A stretch of DNA of 55,429 nucleotides from JBHELG01 sp046263195 (GTDB taxonomy: Bacteria; Actinomycetota; Nitriliruptoria; Nitriliruptorales; JAHWKO01), in assembly GCA_046263195.1 (NCBI GenBank), contig JBHELG010000021.1, positions 1 through 55,429 on the forward strand, read 5' to 3'. How positions within the stretch are numbered: position 1 is the stretch's first letter; each line of letters begins with the position of its first letter. The position numbers and the translations under genes were made by a program. The notes below the pieces were generated by a model. That model was not told the origin of the DNA, made no database searches, and saw only the letters and a list, made by a program, of their open reading frames with translations. Below, in pieces: positions 10,417 through 18,124 of the stretch.

Positions 10417-10800
10417 ATGTTCCGACGGGGCGCCCGCGGCGAGACCGGCTTCATAACGATTCAGGTTGTCGCTGCAGTCGGTTTCTCCCTCGTGCTGTTG
10501 ACCATGCTCGCGAACGTCGTCGTCTTCGAGTACGGCAGGGCCGTGGTGCGCGCCGCCCTCGACGAGGGCGTTCGAATGGGATCGCGAGCGCTTGCAAGCG
10601 AGCGGGAATGCCTCAGGCGGGTACACGACGTCATCGACGACATGATCGGCTCGTTGCGGGATGAGCTGGAGGTTGCCTGTCGCGACGGGGGCGAACATGT
10701 CGAGGCGCGCGCGACCGCGAACTTCACGGCCTGGATCCCTGGTGTGCCGAACTGGCGGTTCACCAGCGAGTCCGTCGCAGTGAAGGAGCGGCTGCCATGA
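10417..10800 (+). CDS. TadE/TadF-like pseudopilin
   Basis: A 127-residue protein with a basic N terminus (MFRRGARGETGF) leading into one membrane helix (ITIQVVAAVGFSLVLLTMLANVVV) and an extracytoplasmic domain with two cysteines (ERECLRR, LEVACRDG) that may form a disulfide. The RGETGF start of the helix resembles the cleavage region of TadE-type pseudopilins. It probably helps prime or cap the Flp pilus. Its TGA overlaps the next gene's ATG. Confidence 0.75.
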   Translation: MFRRGARGETGFITIQVVAAVGFSLVLLTMLANVVVFEYGRAVVRAALDEGVRMGSRALASERECLRRVHDVIDDMIGSLRDELEVACRDGGEHVEARATANFTAWIPGVPNWRFTSESVAVKERLP

Positions 10801-11294
10801 GCCGCACGAGGACAACGTGGCGTCGTCATCCTGGGACGGGCAGGGCTGAGCACGGCTACGTGGCCCTGGAGTTCGTCCTCGCGACCGGCGTCCTCGTGTT
10901 GCCAATGGTCATCCTGGCCCTGAGCCTGCCCATTTGGGTCGAGCGCATGTCCATGGCGAGGGTCGCCGCGCAAGAGGCTGCGAGAGCCGTCGCCCTCGCG
11001 CCCGACGCTGCCCGAGGCGGTCGGCGGGGTACCGAACTCGTCGGGCAGACGGCCCGCAACCACGATGTCGCGCCGGAGGACGCCAGCGTCTGCTACTCGG
11101 TCCATGACCTTGCTGACGGCGCTCCCGAGCGATGCACGGGCCTGACGGCCCTCCCTCGAGGGGCGGCGGTTACAGCTGCCGTCACCATCCGACTGCCGAT
11201 GATCAGGCTGCCGTTCCTAGCGCAGGATCTGGGCGTCCTGCCGCCCTACACCGCTCGCCACACCGAGCGCGTTGACCTCTACCGGAGCTTCTGA
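10797..11294 (+). CDS. tadE: TadE-like pseudopilin
   Basis: A 165-residue protein with an Arg-rich leader, the TadE-type motif EHGYVALEFVLATGVLV (Gly before a hydrophobic helix, Glu at +5), and a long periplasm-like domain with paired cysteines (VCYSVHD and ERCTGL). A minor pseudopilin of the Tad system. The ATG at 10797 overlaps the preceding TGA (ATGA), indicating coupling within the operon. Confidence 0.82.
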   Translation: MSRTRTTWRRHPGTGRAEHGYVALEFVLATGVLVLPMVILALSLPIWVERMSMARVAAQEAARAVALAPDAARGGRRGTELVGQTARNHDVAPEDASVCYSVHDLADGAPERCTGLTALPRGAAVTAAVTIRLPMIRLPFLAQDLGVLPPYTARHTERVDLYRSF

Positions 11295-11296
11295 GA

Positions 11297-11731
11297 GTGC
11301 GTCCGCCCAGGGCTGGGACCGAGTCGGGCAGTGTCACCTTCTGGATGCTCGGCCTGGCTGTCATCGTGCTGGCACTCGGCGGACTGAGCCTTGACCTGTG
11401 GCGGGTGTTCCTCGAGCGCAGGGAGCTTGCCGGTGTGGTCGATGCTGCCGCCATCGCGGGGGCGTCCGCCATCGACGAGGCCGTCTTCCGAAGTCACGGA
11501 GAGGTGCGGGTCGATTCTGACCAGGCCTTCCGCACGGCATGCACCTACCTTCGCGCCCACTCCGACCCCCCCGCCTCCTGCGCCGGCATCCGCGTGTCCC
11601 CAGGGGGTATCGAGGTGTCGGCCACCCGCCAGGTCCAACTCACGCTGCTCAACCTCCTGCTCCCGCGCGTCGAGCGGGAGCCACTCCCCGTCCGTGCCTC
11701 GGCCCGAGTAGAGCCTCGCAGCGGTTCCTGA
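11297..11731 (+). CDS. TadG-like pilus-assembly protein (short)
   Basis: A 144-residue protein with the N-terminal TadE/TadG helix (GSVTFWMLGLAVIVLALGGL) followed by LDLWRVFLERRELAGVVDAAAIAGA, typical of TadG (pilus assembly TadE/G-like). It lacks the von Willebrand-type domain of long TadG proteins. Two cysteines (TACTYL, ASCAGI) are present. The GTG start at 11297 lies two bases after the previous stop. This is the last gene of the operon; no clear terminator follows. Confidence 0.78.
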   Translation: MRPPRAGTESGSVTFWMLGLAVIVLALGGLSLDLWRVFLERRELAGVVDAAAIAGASAIDEAVFRSHGEVRVDSDQAFRTACTYLRAHSDPPASCAGIRVSPGGIEVSATRQVQLTLLNLLLPRVEREPLPVRASARVEPRSGS

Positions 11732-11828
11732 CCCCTCTCGTGCGAGTAGTCCGGCCCAGTGAGGTTCGCGTGCTGGGCTCTCCACTGTGGTGACCGGGAC
11801 CGGCTCGGCCAGGGGCGGTGGCATTCGC

Positions 11829-11834
11829 TAGCGT
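11829..11834 (+). promoter_or_regulatory. Probable -10 box of a leaderless transcript
   Basis: TAGCGT ends seven bases before the ATG at 11842, the spacing expected when transcription starts at or next to the start codon. No Shine-Dalgarno is present, which supports leaderless initiation. No clear -35 is seen. Confidence 0.45.
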
Positions 11835-11841
11835 CCCACGC

Positions 11842-12252
11842 ATGAGCGACCTCATCGAGATCGTCCCCGGCCTCTACCAGTCGGGCACCCCCCACGCTCC
11901 CGTCGACGTCGACGTCATCGTCAGCCTCCAGCGCGAGCCGCCTTCCTACCTGCCGCAGTCGCCCAACCCCGAACAGGTCCTCGCGGTGTGGTGGCCGATC
12001 AACGATGGTCCGATGCCCGACCCTCTCACCGTGCGTTCCCTGGCACGATTCGTCGCCTCCCTGCTCGAGCAGAAACAACGTGTCCTGGTTCACTGCGCGG
12101 GTGGAAACAACCGCTCCGGGCTCATCGTCGGACGCACCCTCATCGAGCGAGGCTCGTCGCCAGACGAAGCCATCGAGACGGTAAGAAGCGCGATTCCGAC
12201 CGCGTTGAACAACCGCGAATTCGAGCACTGGCTGCGCTCGGAGGGGACCTGA
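11842..12252 (+). CDS. Dual-specificity/tyrosine phosphatase-like protein
   Basis: A 136-residue protein with the cysteine phosphatase signature HCAGGNNRSG (His-Cys-x5-Arg-Ser) at about residues 83-92 and an upstream Asp (INDGPMPD) in the place of the general acid loop. It begins with IVPGLYQSGTP, like the first strand of small dual-specificity phosphatases. It probably removes phosphate from a protein or small molecule; the substrate is unknown. An upstream GTG at 11818 is in frame, but the -10 box geometry favours ATG 11842. Confidence 0.8.
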   Translation: MSDLIEIVPGLYQSGTPHAPVDVDVIVSLQREPPSYLPQSPNPEQVLAVWWPINDGPMPDPLTVRSLARFVASLLEQKQRVLVHCAGGNNRSGLIVGRTLIERGSSPDEAIETVRSAIPTALNNREFEHWLRSEGT

Positions 12253-12355
12253 GCGGTTGGGTCTCCTCGTGATTCGTCCCGCCCAGCCGTCTTGGACCAG
12301 CCGAGACCGCTCTCTCAGCCTCGGTCGGGGTGGCGGTCAACCAGCGTTGGTGCCA

Positions 12356-12452
12356 GACTGGCCGCGGCACGGGAGCCCGAAGAACGGGCTGAGAGGGCGC
12401 TTCGACGCGCCGACCGTTGAACCTGATCCGGGTAATGCCGGCGGAGGGAGTC
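12356..12452 (+). promoter_or_regulatory. TPP riboswitch (THI element) controlling thiC
   Basis: The conserved THI-box pieces are all visible: CGGGCTGAGAGG (12385-12396), the P3 hairpin GGCGC-ttcgac-GCGCC, the invariant CGTTGAACCTGATCCGGGTAAT (described in parts; around 12414-12435), and the 3' GCCGGCGGAGGGAG. GACT at 12356-12359 could close P1 with AGTC at 12449-12452. The thiC Shine-Dalgarno (GGAGGGAG, 12442-12449) is inside the aptamer 3' strand, so ligand binding could directly hide it. Thiamine pyrophosphate is the known ligand of this class. Confidence 0.93.
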
Positions 12453-12455
12453 GAC

Positions 12456-14195
12456 ATGAGTAGCCAGGGCCGCGCGCGCCGCAAGGTCTACGTCGAAGGC
12501 GGCCGTTCCGACGTACAGGTCCCCTTCACCGAGGTGATCCTCGGCTCCTCGCCGGGGCCGAGCGGACCGCAGCCGAACCCGCCGATTCGGCTGTACGACG
12601 CGAGTGGCCCGGGCTCGGAGCCAACTCTCGGTCTTCCGTCATTGCGCCGACCGTGGATCCTCGGGAGGGGAGACGTCGAGGAGTACGCCGGCCGCGAGTC
12701 ACAGCCCAGCGACAACGGCCGGGCGCGCGCGCAACGGGCAGGTACGGACAAGGAGTTCCAGGGAGAACGGCGTCGACCCTTGCGCGCGAAGGCCGGGCGG
12801 GTCGTGACCCAACTCCACTACGCCCGCCAGGGTGAAGTGACGCCCGAGATGGAGTTCGTCGCCGTTCGTGAGGGTGTCAGCCCGGAACTCGTCCGCTCTG
12901 AGGTGGCACGAGGGCGCGCGATCATCCCGGCGAACGTCAATCACCCCGAGTCAGAGCCGATGATCATCGGCCGAAACTTTCTCACCAAGGTGAACGCCAA
13001 CATCGGCAACTCGCCGGTGTCCTCGTCCGTGGACGAGGAGGTCGAGAAACTGGCCTGGGCAACCCGGTGGGGGGCGGACACGGTCATGGACCTGTCCACG
13101 GGGACCGACATCCACACCACCAGAGAGTGGATCCTGCGCAACTCGCCCGTGCCGGTGGGGACGGTTCCCATCTACCAGGCCCTCGAGAAGGCTGGCGGAA
13201 AACCGGAGGACCTGTCGTGGGAGCTCTACCGCGACACGCTCATCGAACACGCCGAGCAAGGAGTCGATTACGTCACCGTTCACGCTGGCGTGCGACTGTC
13301 CTATGTACCCCTGACCGTGCAGCGGATTACCGGAATCGTCAGCCGGGGCGGGTCGATCATGGCGGCGTGGTGCCTCGCACATCACGAGGAGAACTTCCTC
13401 TACAGCCACTTCGAGGAACTCTGTGAGATCCTTGCCGCCTACGACGTGGCCTTCTCGCTCGGTGACGGTTTGCGTCCCGGCTCGATCGCCGACGCGAACG
13501 ACGAGGCCCAGTTCGCTGAGCTTCGTACGCTCGGAGAGCTCACGGAGATCGCCTGGCGCCACGACGTGCAAGTCATGATCGAGGGTCCCGGTCACGTTCC
13601 CATGCACAAGATCAAGGAGAACGTGGACCTTCAGATGGAGCTCTGTCAGGAGGCGCCGTTCTACACCCTGGGTCCCTTGACGGTCGACGTCGCTCCCGGC
13701 TACGACCACATCACCTCGGCAATCGGCGCGGCGATGATCGGCATGTATGGCACCGCGATGCTCTGTTACGTCACTCCAAAGGAGCACCTGGGGCTGCCCA
13801 ACCGTGAGGACGTGAAGCAGGGCGTCATCGCCTACAAGATCGCAGCCCACGCGGCTGACCTCGCGAAGGGTCACCCGAGCGCGAAGGCGTGGGATGATGC
13901 GTTGTCGAAGGCCCGTTTCGAGTTCCGCTGGGAGGACCAGTTCGAACTCTCCCTCGACCCCGAGATCGCCCGGGCTTACCACGACGAGACGCTGCCCGCC
14001 GAGCCTGCCAAGACCGCCCACTTCTGCTCGATGTGCGGTCCGAAGTTCTGCTCCATGAAGATCAGCCAGGACTTGCGCGACTACGCAGCCGGCCACGGAG
14101 TCGCTGTACAGCAAGCGGCTGAGTTGGGGATGAAAGAAAAGTCGGTGGAGTTCCTCGACTCCGGTGCCGAGTTGTACCGCGCCCCGACCTCCTGA
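12456..14195 (+). CDS. thiC: Phosphomethylpyrimidine synthase ThiC
   Basis: ThiC rearranges aminoimidazole ribotide to hydroxymethylpyrimidine phosphate for thiamine synthesis, using a radical-SAM [4Fe-4S] cluster. The 579-residue sequence has the family's NVNHPESEPMIIGRNFLTK region, the MDLSTGTDIHTTREWI stretch, EGPGHVPMHKI, and the C-terminal cluster motif CSMCGPKFC (Cys-x2-Cys-x4-Cys) near residue 527. The ATG at 12456 directly follows the riboswitch; earlier in-frame starts lie within the aptamer. It ends three bases before the stop of the convergent LysM gene. Confidence 0.98.
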   Translation: MSSQGRARRKVYVEGGRSDVQVPFTEVILGSSPGPSGPQPNPPIRLYDASGPGSEPTLGLPSLRRPWILGRGDVEEYAGRESQPSDNGRARAQRAGTDKEFQGERRRPLRAKAGRVVTQLHYARQGEVTPEMEFVAVREGVSPELVRSEVARGRAIIPANVNHPESEPMIIGRNFLTKVNANIGNSPVSSSVDEEVEKLAWATRWGADTVMDLSTGTDIHTTREWILRNSPVPVGTVPIYQALEKAGGKPEDLSWELYRDTLIEHAEQGVDYVTVHAGVRLSYVPLTVQRITGIVSRGGSIMAAWCLAHHEENFLYSHFEELCEILAAYDVAFSLGDGLRPGSIADANDEAQFAELRTLGELTEIAWRHDVQVMIEGPGHVPMHKIKENVDLQMELCQEAPFYTLGPLTVDVAPGYDHITSAIGAAMIGMYGTAMLCYVTPKEHLGLPNREDVKQGVIAYKIAAHAADLAKGHPSAKAWDDALSKARFEFRWEDQFELSLDPEIARAYHDETLPAEPAKTAHFCSMCGPKFCSMKISQDLRDYAAGHGVAVQQAAELGMKEKSVEFLDSGAELYRAPTS

Positions 14196-14198
14196 GTC

Positions 14199-15158
14199 TC
14201 AGCCCCGCGGACCTGCCGCCGGCGTTGACCCTCCCTCGGGCGACGGAAGGAGAACCTGCTCGCCCGGGAAGATCAGGTCGGGGTCTCCCGACCGCAGCCG
14301 GCGGCGGTTCGCCTGCACGACCAAGCGCCAGGACGTCGAGATTTCGTGATGGCTGACCTCGCGGTCGTGTGCCCGTCTCAGCGCGGATGCTGCGATCCGC
14401 CACAGGTTGTCGCCTCTCACGACCAGGTGAACCTCTTCCACCGGCCTACCCGTCGCCTCGACGACGACCGGCGCCTCCCTGCTGACGCCATGCCCTTCCG
14501 GCACCCCGTCTCGCGGTAGGGGCGGTGGTGCGACGTTCGGCGGGACGAGGAGGGTGGGAGGGGCTGGAGGGGCGACCAGGGGAGGGGAGGCAATATCCGA
14601 GGACGGCACCGATAGGGGTGGAAGCTCGAAGCTGGGGCGGCCGTCGAAGGGAGGTGGACAGGGGACCTCGAGCGGGGGTGGTGGCGGTTGGACCCCCGGT
14701 GGGAGCGGTGACTCTCCTGCCCCCAAGACGACCAGCGGTGCCCCACACGGAGTCGCAGTGCTCGCCCAGGCAGCTCCCGCCCCGCCCGTCACGGTGCTGC
14801 CGACGAGGGCGACGGCGAGCGCGCGGTCTGCCAGGCGTCGCATGGCTGGCAACGTCGCCCACTGAACGGCCCGCACCGCGGCGGGCAGGTGAGTGAGACG
14901 GGCAATCACGTAGAGGATCGTGGTGAGCAAGAGCCAATACGCGCACGCTTGCGCCACCAGACGCAGTGACGCGGCGAGTACATCCTCGACCCCGCCGGAA
15001 ATCAACCAGCCCGACAGATGATGCCAGTCGATCGTCAGCCCCGGCAGCCGCCCGAGACGATGCAGGGCCGCGACCGCCAAGAGTTCGATCGTGATGAGCC
15101 CGACCAGGGTCGCTATGTACGCCGGCTCGGACGCCGATCGTGTCGCCTCGGCCTTCAT
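14199..15158 (-). CDS. Membrane protein with proline-rich linker and C-terminal LysM domain
   Basis: A 319-residue protein with two or three N-terminal membrane segments (IATLVGLITIELLAVAAL, CAYWLLLTTILYVIARL, ALAVALVGSTVTGGAGAAWA), a long proline-rich region (about residues 155-240) and a C-terminal LysM-like domain (VVRGDNLWRIAASALRR ... LVVQANRRRL ... DLIFPGEQVLLP). The layout fits a membrane protein that reaches through the wall and binds peptidoglycan, or a BTAD/LysM-type surface protein; the exact role is unknown. I choose ATG 15158 rather than the upstream in-frame ATG because a strong promoter places the transcription start at this codon. Confidence 0.78.
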   Translation of the reverse strand: MKAEATRSASEPAYIATLVGLITIELLAVAALHRLGRLPGLTIDWHHLSGWLISGGVEDVLAASLRLVAQACAYWLLLTTILYVIARLTHLPAAVRAVQWATLPAMRRLADRALAVALVGSTVTGGAGAAWASTATPCGAPLVVLGAGESPLPPGVQPPPPPLEVPCPPPFDGRPSFELPPLSVPSSDIASPPLVAPPAPPTLLVPPNVAPPPLPRDGVPEGHGVSREAPVVVEATGRPVEEVHLVVRGDNLWRIAASALRRAHDREVSHHEISTSWRLVVQANRRRLRSGDPDLIFPGEQVLLPSPEGGSTPAAGPRG

Positions 15159-15164
15159 AGAAGC

Positions 15165-15194
15165 AATGTAGATATGCTTGAAGAAGCTTGTCAA
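15165..15194 (-). promoter_or_regulatory. Sigma70-type promoter for the LysM gene, leaderless
   Basis: On the minus strand TTGACA (15194-15189) and TACATT (15170-15165) are separated by 18 bp, and the ATG begins seven bases after the -10 box. The start site should fall at or within a base or two of the start codon. This is the clearest promoter in the window, in an AT-rich gap shared with purS. Confidence 0.75.
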
Positions 15195-15306
15195 GGCTTA
15201 GAACGCCTAAATACGTGTAAAAACGTGCTGACCAGGTTTGTACCCCTGTTGGCCGCTGTCGTCCGAGCACTCGGTATGATCAGCACGTCTCGTCACGGAG
15301 TCTGCG

Positions 15307-15552
15307 ATGCCGCGCGTCGCCATCGATGTCATGCTGAAACCGGAAATCCTCGACCCGCAGGGTCGTGCCGTCGAACGTGCTCTGCCGGCTCTCGGCTACC
15401 AGGGGGTGGCCCAGGTGCGTGTCGGCAAGCACCTCGAATTCGACATGGACACGGGGGACGACCTCGCCACCCGGGTCGAGAGGCTTTGCGCTGATTTTCT
15501 CACCAACCCTGTCATCGAGACCTACACGTGGCGAGTCGCCAACCCGTCCTGA
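15307..15552 (+). CDS. purS: Phosphoribosylformylglycinamidine synthase subunit PurS
   Basis: An 81-residue PurS, the small bridging subunit of the FGAM synthase complex (step four of purine synthesis) in organisms with the short PurL. The sequence matches the family over its length: VMLKPEILDPQGRAVERALP, then RVGKHLEFDMD and LCADFLTNPVIETYTW. A TATGAT -10-like hexamer lies about 26 bp upstream of the ATG and cacggag serves as Shine-Dalgarno. purQ lies 840 bp downstream and purL 3.3 kb downstream on the same strand. Confidence 0.96.
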   Translation: MPRVAIDVMLKPEILDPQGRAVERALPALGYQGVAQVRVGKHLEFDMDTGDDLATRVERLCADFLTNPVIETYTWRVANPS

Positions 15553-15566
15553 CTACCGCGACGCAG

Positions 15567-16394
15567 ATGCTCAAGCGGCGGACCTCCGAACGATCCTCTG
15601 CCCGCTCGAGCCCCGGCGGGGTGGGTGACGGCCTTCCCGCGCTGCCCAGCGGGGAGCCTCTCCTCGCGCGCTGGTTCGTGCTCACACTGCTCGTGCTCAT
15701 TCCCACCGGCCTCGCCGTCATAGGGTGGGCCTTCCTATCGGGTTCGCGACCCCCTATCGATGCTGCCTCGCGCCGCCCACCCGGATCCGAGACGGTGACT
15801 CACGAGCGTGGTGAAGCCGCGCTGAACGAGATCCGCCTCACCGAATCCGGGCCCGACTGCGCCAGCGACATCCTGATGGTGGGTGATGATTCGGCCCGCG
15901 CCGCCCTCCGACGTGCCCTCGGCGCCACCTGCCAGCTACTTGCCGAGCCCGAGCACGCCACTGCCCTCACGGGCCTCCGTCGGTGGGCGAGCAGCCGCGG
16001 CATCATCCGCATGGCCGTCTTCGAGTTGACCGGGGTTGACGGCAGCGCACGGCTCGAGGAGGGCCGTCTCGTCGTCGAACTGAACGCGAAGTTCCAGTTC
16101 GAATCAGGGGCGCGAGCGGCACCCGTCATCATCCACGAGCTCGTCCACTTCGCGCAGGGCATGCCGGGACGGCCAGTCACCGCCGAGGGGGAGCTCGCGG
16201 CGATGGAAGCTCAGGAGCTCGCCTGCGACCGACTCGTCATGGCCGAGCAGCCGCCGCGGGCCTGTCTGGACGCAGACGAGCTGCTCACCTCCTCCGAACC
16301 GATCGAGCGGCTCGAGGCAGCCGGCTACCCCCGATCGAAGGGCCGCGCAGTCAGCCGGGGCACCGCCCCCCTCTACGAGGAGCCGAGCTGGTGA
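15567..16394 (+). CDS. Membrane-anchored zincin-like (HExxH) protein of unknown function
   Basis: I do not recognise the family. The ~275-residue protein has a charged N terminus, one membrane segment (FVLTLLVLIPTGLAVIGWAFL, residues about 38-58) and an outside domain. That domain holds the zinc-protease motif IIHELVHFAQG (HELVH, about 192-196) followed by GELAAMEAQELACDR, which offers a glutamate as third ligand. Cysteines at DCASD, ATCQLL, LACDR and RACLD could form disulfides. It is probably a membrane-bound metallopeptidase. The start ATG 15567 is preferred over an upstream one that would overlap purS. Its TGA overlaps the purQ GTG (GTGA), so it is translated together with purine genes although no purine role is known. 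Confidence 0.65.
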   Translation: MLKRRTSERSSARSSPGGVGDGLPALPSGEPLLARWFVLTLLVLIPTGLAVIGWAFLSGSRPPIDAASRRPPGSETVTHERGEAALNEIRLTESGPDCASDILMVGDDSARAALRRALGATCQLLAEPEHATALTGLRRWASSRGIIRMAVFELTGVDGSARLEEGRLVVELNAKFQFESGARAAPVIIHELVHFAQGMPGRPVTAEGELAAMEAQELACDRLVMAEQPPRACLDADELLTSSEPIERLEAAGYPRSKGRAVSRGTAPLYEEPSW

Positions 16395-17074
16395 AGATCG
16401 GAATCGTCACCTTCCCAGGATCGCTCGACGATCGCGATGCGGCCGCGGCGTTCGACCTGGCCGGTGGCGGACGTGTCGAAGCGGTCCGGCTCTGGCATGC
16501 GGACCGCGACCTCGGGGGAGTCGACGCGATCGTACTGCCCGGCGGCTTCTCCTATGGGGACTACCTGCGCTGCGGGGCGGTGGCGAGCCGATCACCGGTC
16601 ATGGCCGAGGTCGGGAGGTTCGCGGCCGAGGGGGGACCGGTACTGGGTATCTGCAACGGTTTCCAGATTCTCTGCGAGGCGGGACTGTTGCCAGGAGCGC
16701 TGCTGCGCAACGAGAACCTGCGCTTCGTCTGCCGCGAAGCGGAGCTGATCCTCGAGTCGACCTGTGCTTGGACAACCGGACTCGAACCAGGGACACGCCT
16801 CCAGCTGCCGGTGAAGCACGGTGAGGGGCGCTACCACGCCGACCCTGCGACGCTCGATGAACTCGAGTCAAGCGGGAGGGTGCTGGCGAGGTACGCGCCC
16901 GGTCACAATCCCAACGGCTCGGCGCGAAACATCGCGGGAATCGTCAACGAGGGACGCAACGTTCTCGGGCTCATGCCACACCCCGAGCACTCGGTGGACC
17001 CCGATCTGCCCTTCGGCAGCGACGGGCGGCTGTTCGTGGAGGGGGTACTCGCCCATCTCGGGGCGGCCGCTTGA
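16391..17074 (+). CDS. purQ: Phosphoribosylformylglycinamidine synthase, glutaminase subunit PurQ
   Basis: The class I glutamine amidotransferase subunit that supplies ammonia to PurL, 227 residues. It has LPGGFSYGDYLRCG, the nucleophile elbow LGICNGFQIL (Cys near residue 86) and the His-Glu pair in LMPHPEHSVD near the C terminus. The GTG start overlaps the stop of the zincin gene. It is followed convergently by the secreted-protein gene. Confidence 0.97.
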   Translation: MKIGIVTFPGSLDDRDAAAAFDLAGGGRVEAVRLWHADRDLGGVDAIVLPGGFSYGDYLRCGAVASRSPVMAEVGRFAAEGGPVLGICNGFQILCEAGLLPGALLRNENLRFVCREAELILESTCAWTTGLEPGTRLQLPVKHGEGRYHADPATLDELESSGRVLARYAPGHNPNGSARNIAGIVNEGRNVLGLMPHPEHSVDPDLPFGSDGRLFVEGVLAHLGAAA

Positions 17075-17187
17075 GTGGTCCTGCACTGGGACTGTGTGCC
17101 ACGGTCAGTTGCCTCGCGCTGCGCCCATTGCTGCTTTCCGCAGCGGGAACTATGCGGACGCGAGCAGCCAGGCAGGAGGGCATCGGC

Positions 17188-17925
17188 TCAGGCCGGGGAC
17201 GCCCCCTCAACTCCCTCGTAGTAGTCACCTACGATGCTGGTCAGATCCCGCGCCAGCTGGGACAGCAGCGGCAGGCCGAGTACGGGACGAGATTCCACGG
17301 GCCGAGTGTCCAGACCTGATTCGATCCCGCCGTGGTCGTCAACCACGTCGAGTCCCGGGCCTCTCGCCAAACCGACGGTCGATCCGGACTCACCGGCATC
17401 GCCCGCCTCGAACTTCAGCGTGATCTGAGCCGCGGTGATGGGAGCGAGCAGGCAATCGCCCTGGGTGGGCGAGAAATCGAAGTCGCCCGTCCATTTGCGC
17501 TCCTCGCTGACGGCGCTGAAGGAGCCTTGACGGGTCGGGCCGAGGACCTCAGCGAATTCGCCCTTCTCGCTCACCGACCCGCGGCGGGTCGGCAGAGTCA
17601 GGGAGTAGGTGCCCGTGCCCAGAACCAGCGAACAGGTGTCGCCCGCGTCCGAGCTTTGACCGTAGTTGCCGGCGAGGCTGAGAGAGCCTGGGCCACTGAC
17701 CTCATGTCCCTGCAGCATCCCCGCGCACTCCACCAGGCCTGGCTTGCTCGTTCTGAAAGTGCCCTTGCTGGGTGCAATGGAGAGGCCGGGCTCGAAAGCG
17801 ACGTCGAGTACGGCGGTGCAGTCCAACGATTCGGGCGCGGAGGGATGGTCCGCATGGGCCGGTAGCGGTGTCACGGTGACCAGGACAAGTGCGAGTGATA
17901 CGGCAGCAAACGAAAGTCTTCTCAT
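17188..17925 (-). CDS. Secreted protein of unknown function
   Basis: A 245-residue protein with a clear signal peptide (MRRLSFAAVSLALVLVTVTP, cleavage likely after the AHA near residue 25). The mature part is rich in Gly, Ser and Thr, with spaced cysteines (LDCTAVL, VECAGML, DTCSLVL, GDCLLAP) that suggest two disulfides and a beta-rich fold. No catalytic motif is recognised. ATG 17925 has a strong gaggggg Shine-Dalgarno; longer forms lack a signal peptide at the N terminus. It diverges from the 18125 gene across a 25-bp dyad. Confidence 0.75.
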   Translation of the reverse strand: MRRLSFAAVSLALVLVTVTPLPAHADHPSAPESLDCTAVLDVAFEPGLSIAPSKGTFRTSKPGLVECAGMLQGHEVSGPGSLSLAGNYGQSSDAGDTCSLVLGTGTYSLTLPTRRGSVSEKGEFAEVLGPTRQGSFSAVSEERKWTGDFDFSPTQGDCLLAPITAAQITLKFEAGDAGESGSTVGLARGPGLDVVDDHGGIESGLDTRPVESRPVLGLPLLSQLARDLTSIVGDYYEGVEGASPA

Positions 17926-17998
17926 CCCCGAACCCCCTCGGTCCCCCTGACCGGACGGCGCCGCGTCGCTGTGCCTCCGGCTTGTACCACGAGCGTAA

Positions 17999-18023
17999 AG
18001 AATAACCACAATGTTGTTATTCT
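17999..18023. promoter_or_regulatory. 25-bp dyad symmetry between divergent genes
   Basis: Two 12-bp arms, agaataaccaca (17999-18010) and tgttgttattct (18012-18023), are inverted repeats with one mismatch around a single base. The patch is AT-rich within GC-rich surroundings and lies in the 200-bp gap between the secreted-protein gene and the 18125 gene. It looks like a binding site for a dimeric regulator. No regulator gene is adjacent. Confidence 0.55.
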
Positions 18024-18124
18024 GTCGGGAGGCGCCGCGCACTCAGGGCAGGCTCACCAGGAGGGCCCTACAGGGACGCTGGTGTCAAACGGGCTCTCCC
18101 AGGAGAACCAGAAGGGGCAGCGGC

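Noticed and set aside
12951..14114. Long antisense frame over thiC
   Set aside because: Same reason: a shadow of a highly conserved gene, without start signals or recognisable domains.
17129..17143. Terminator between purQ and the secreted-protein gene (gctgc-tttcc-gcagc)
   Set aside because: A 5-bp stem with no T-run on either side is too weak to call.
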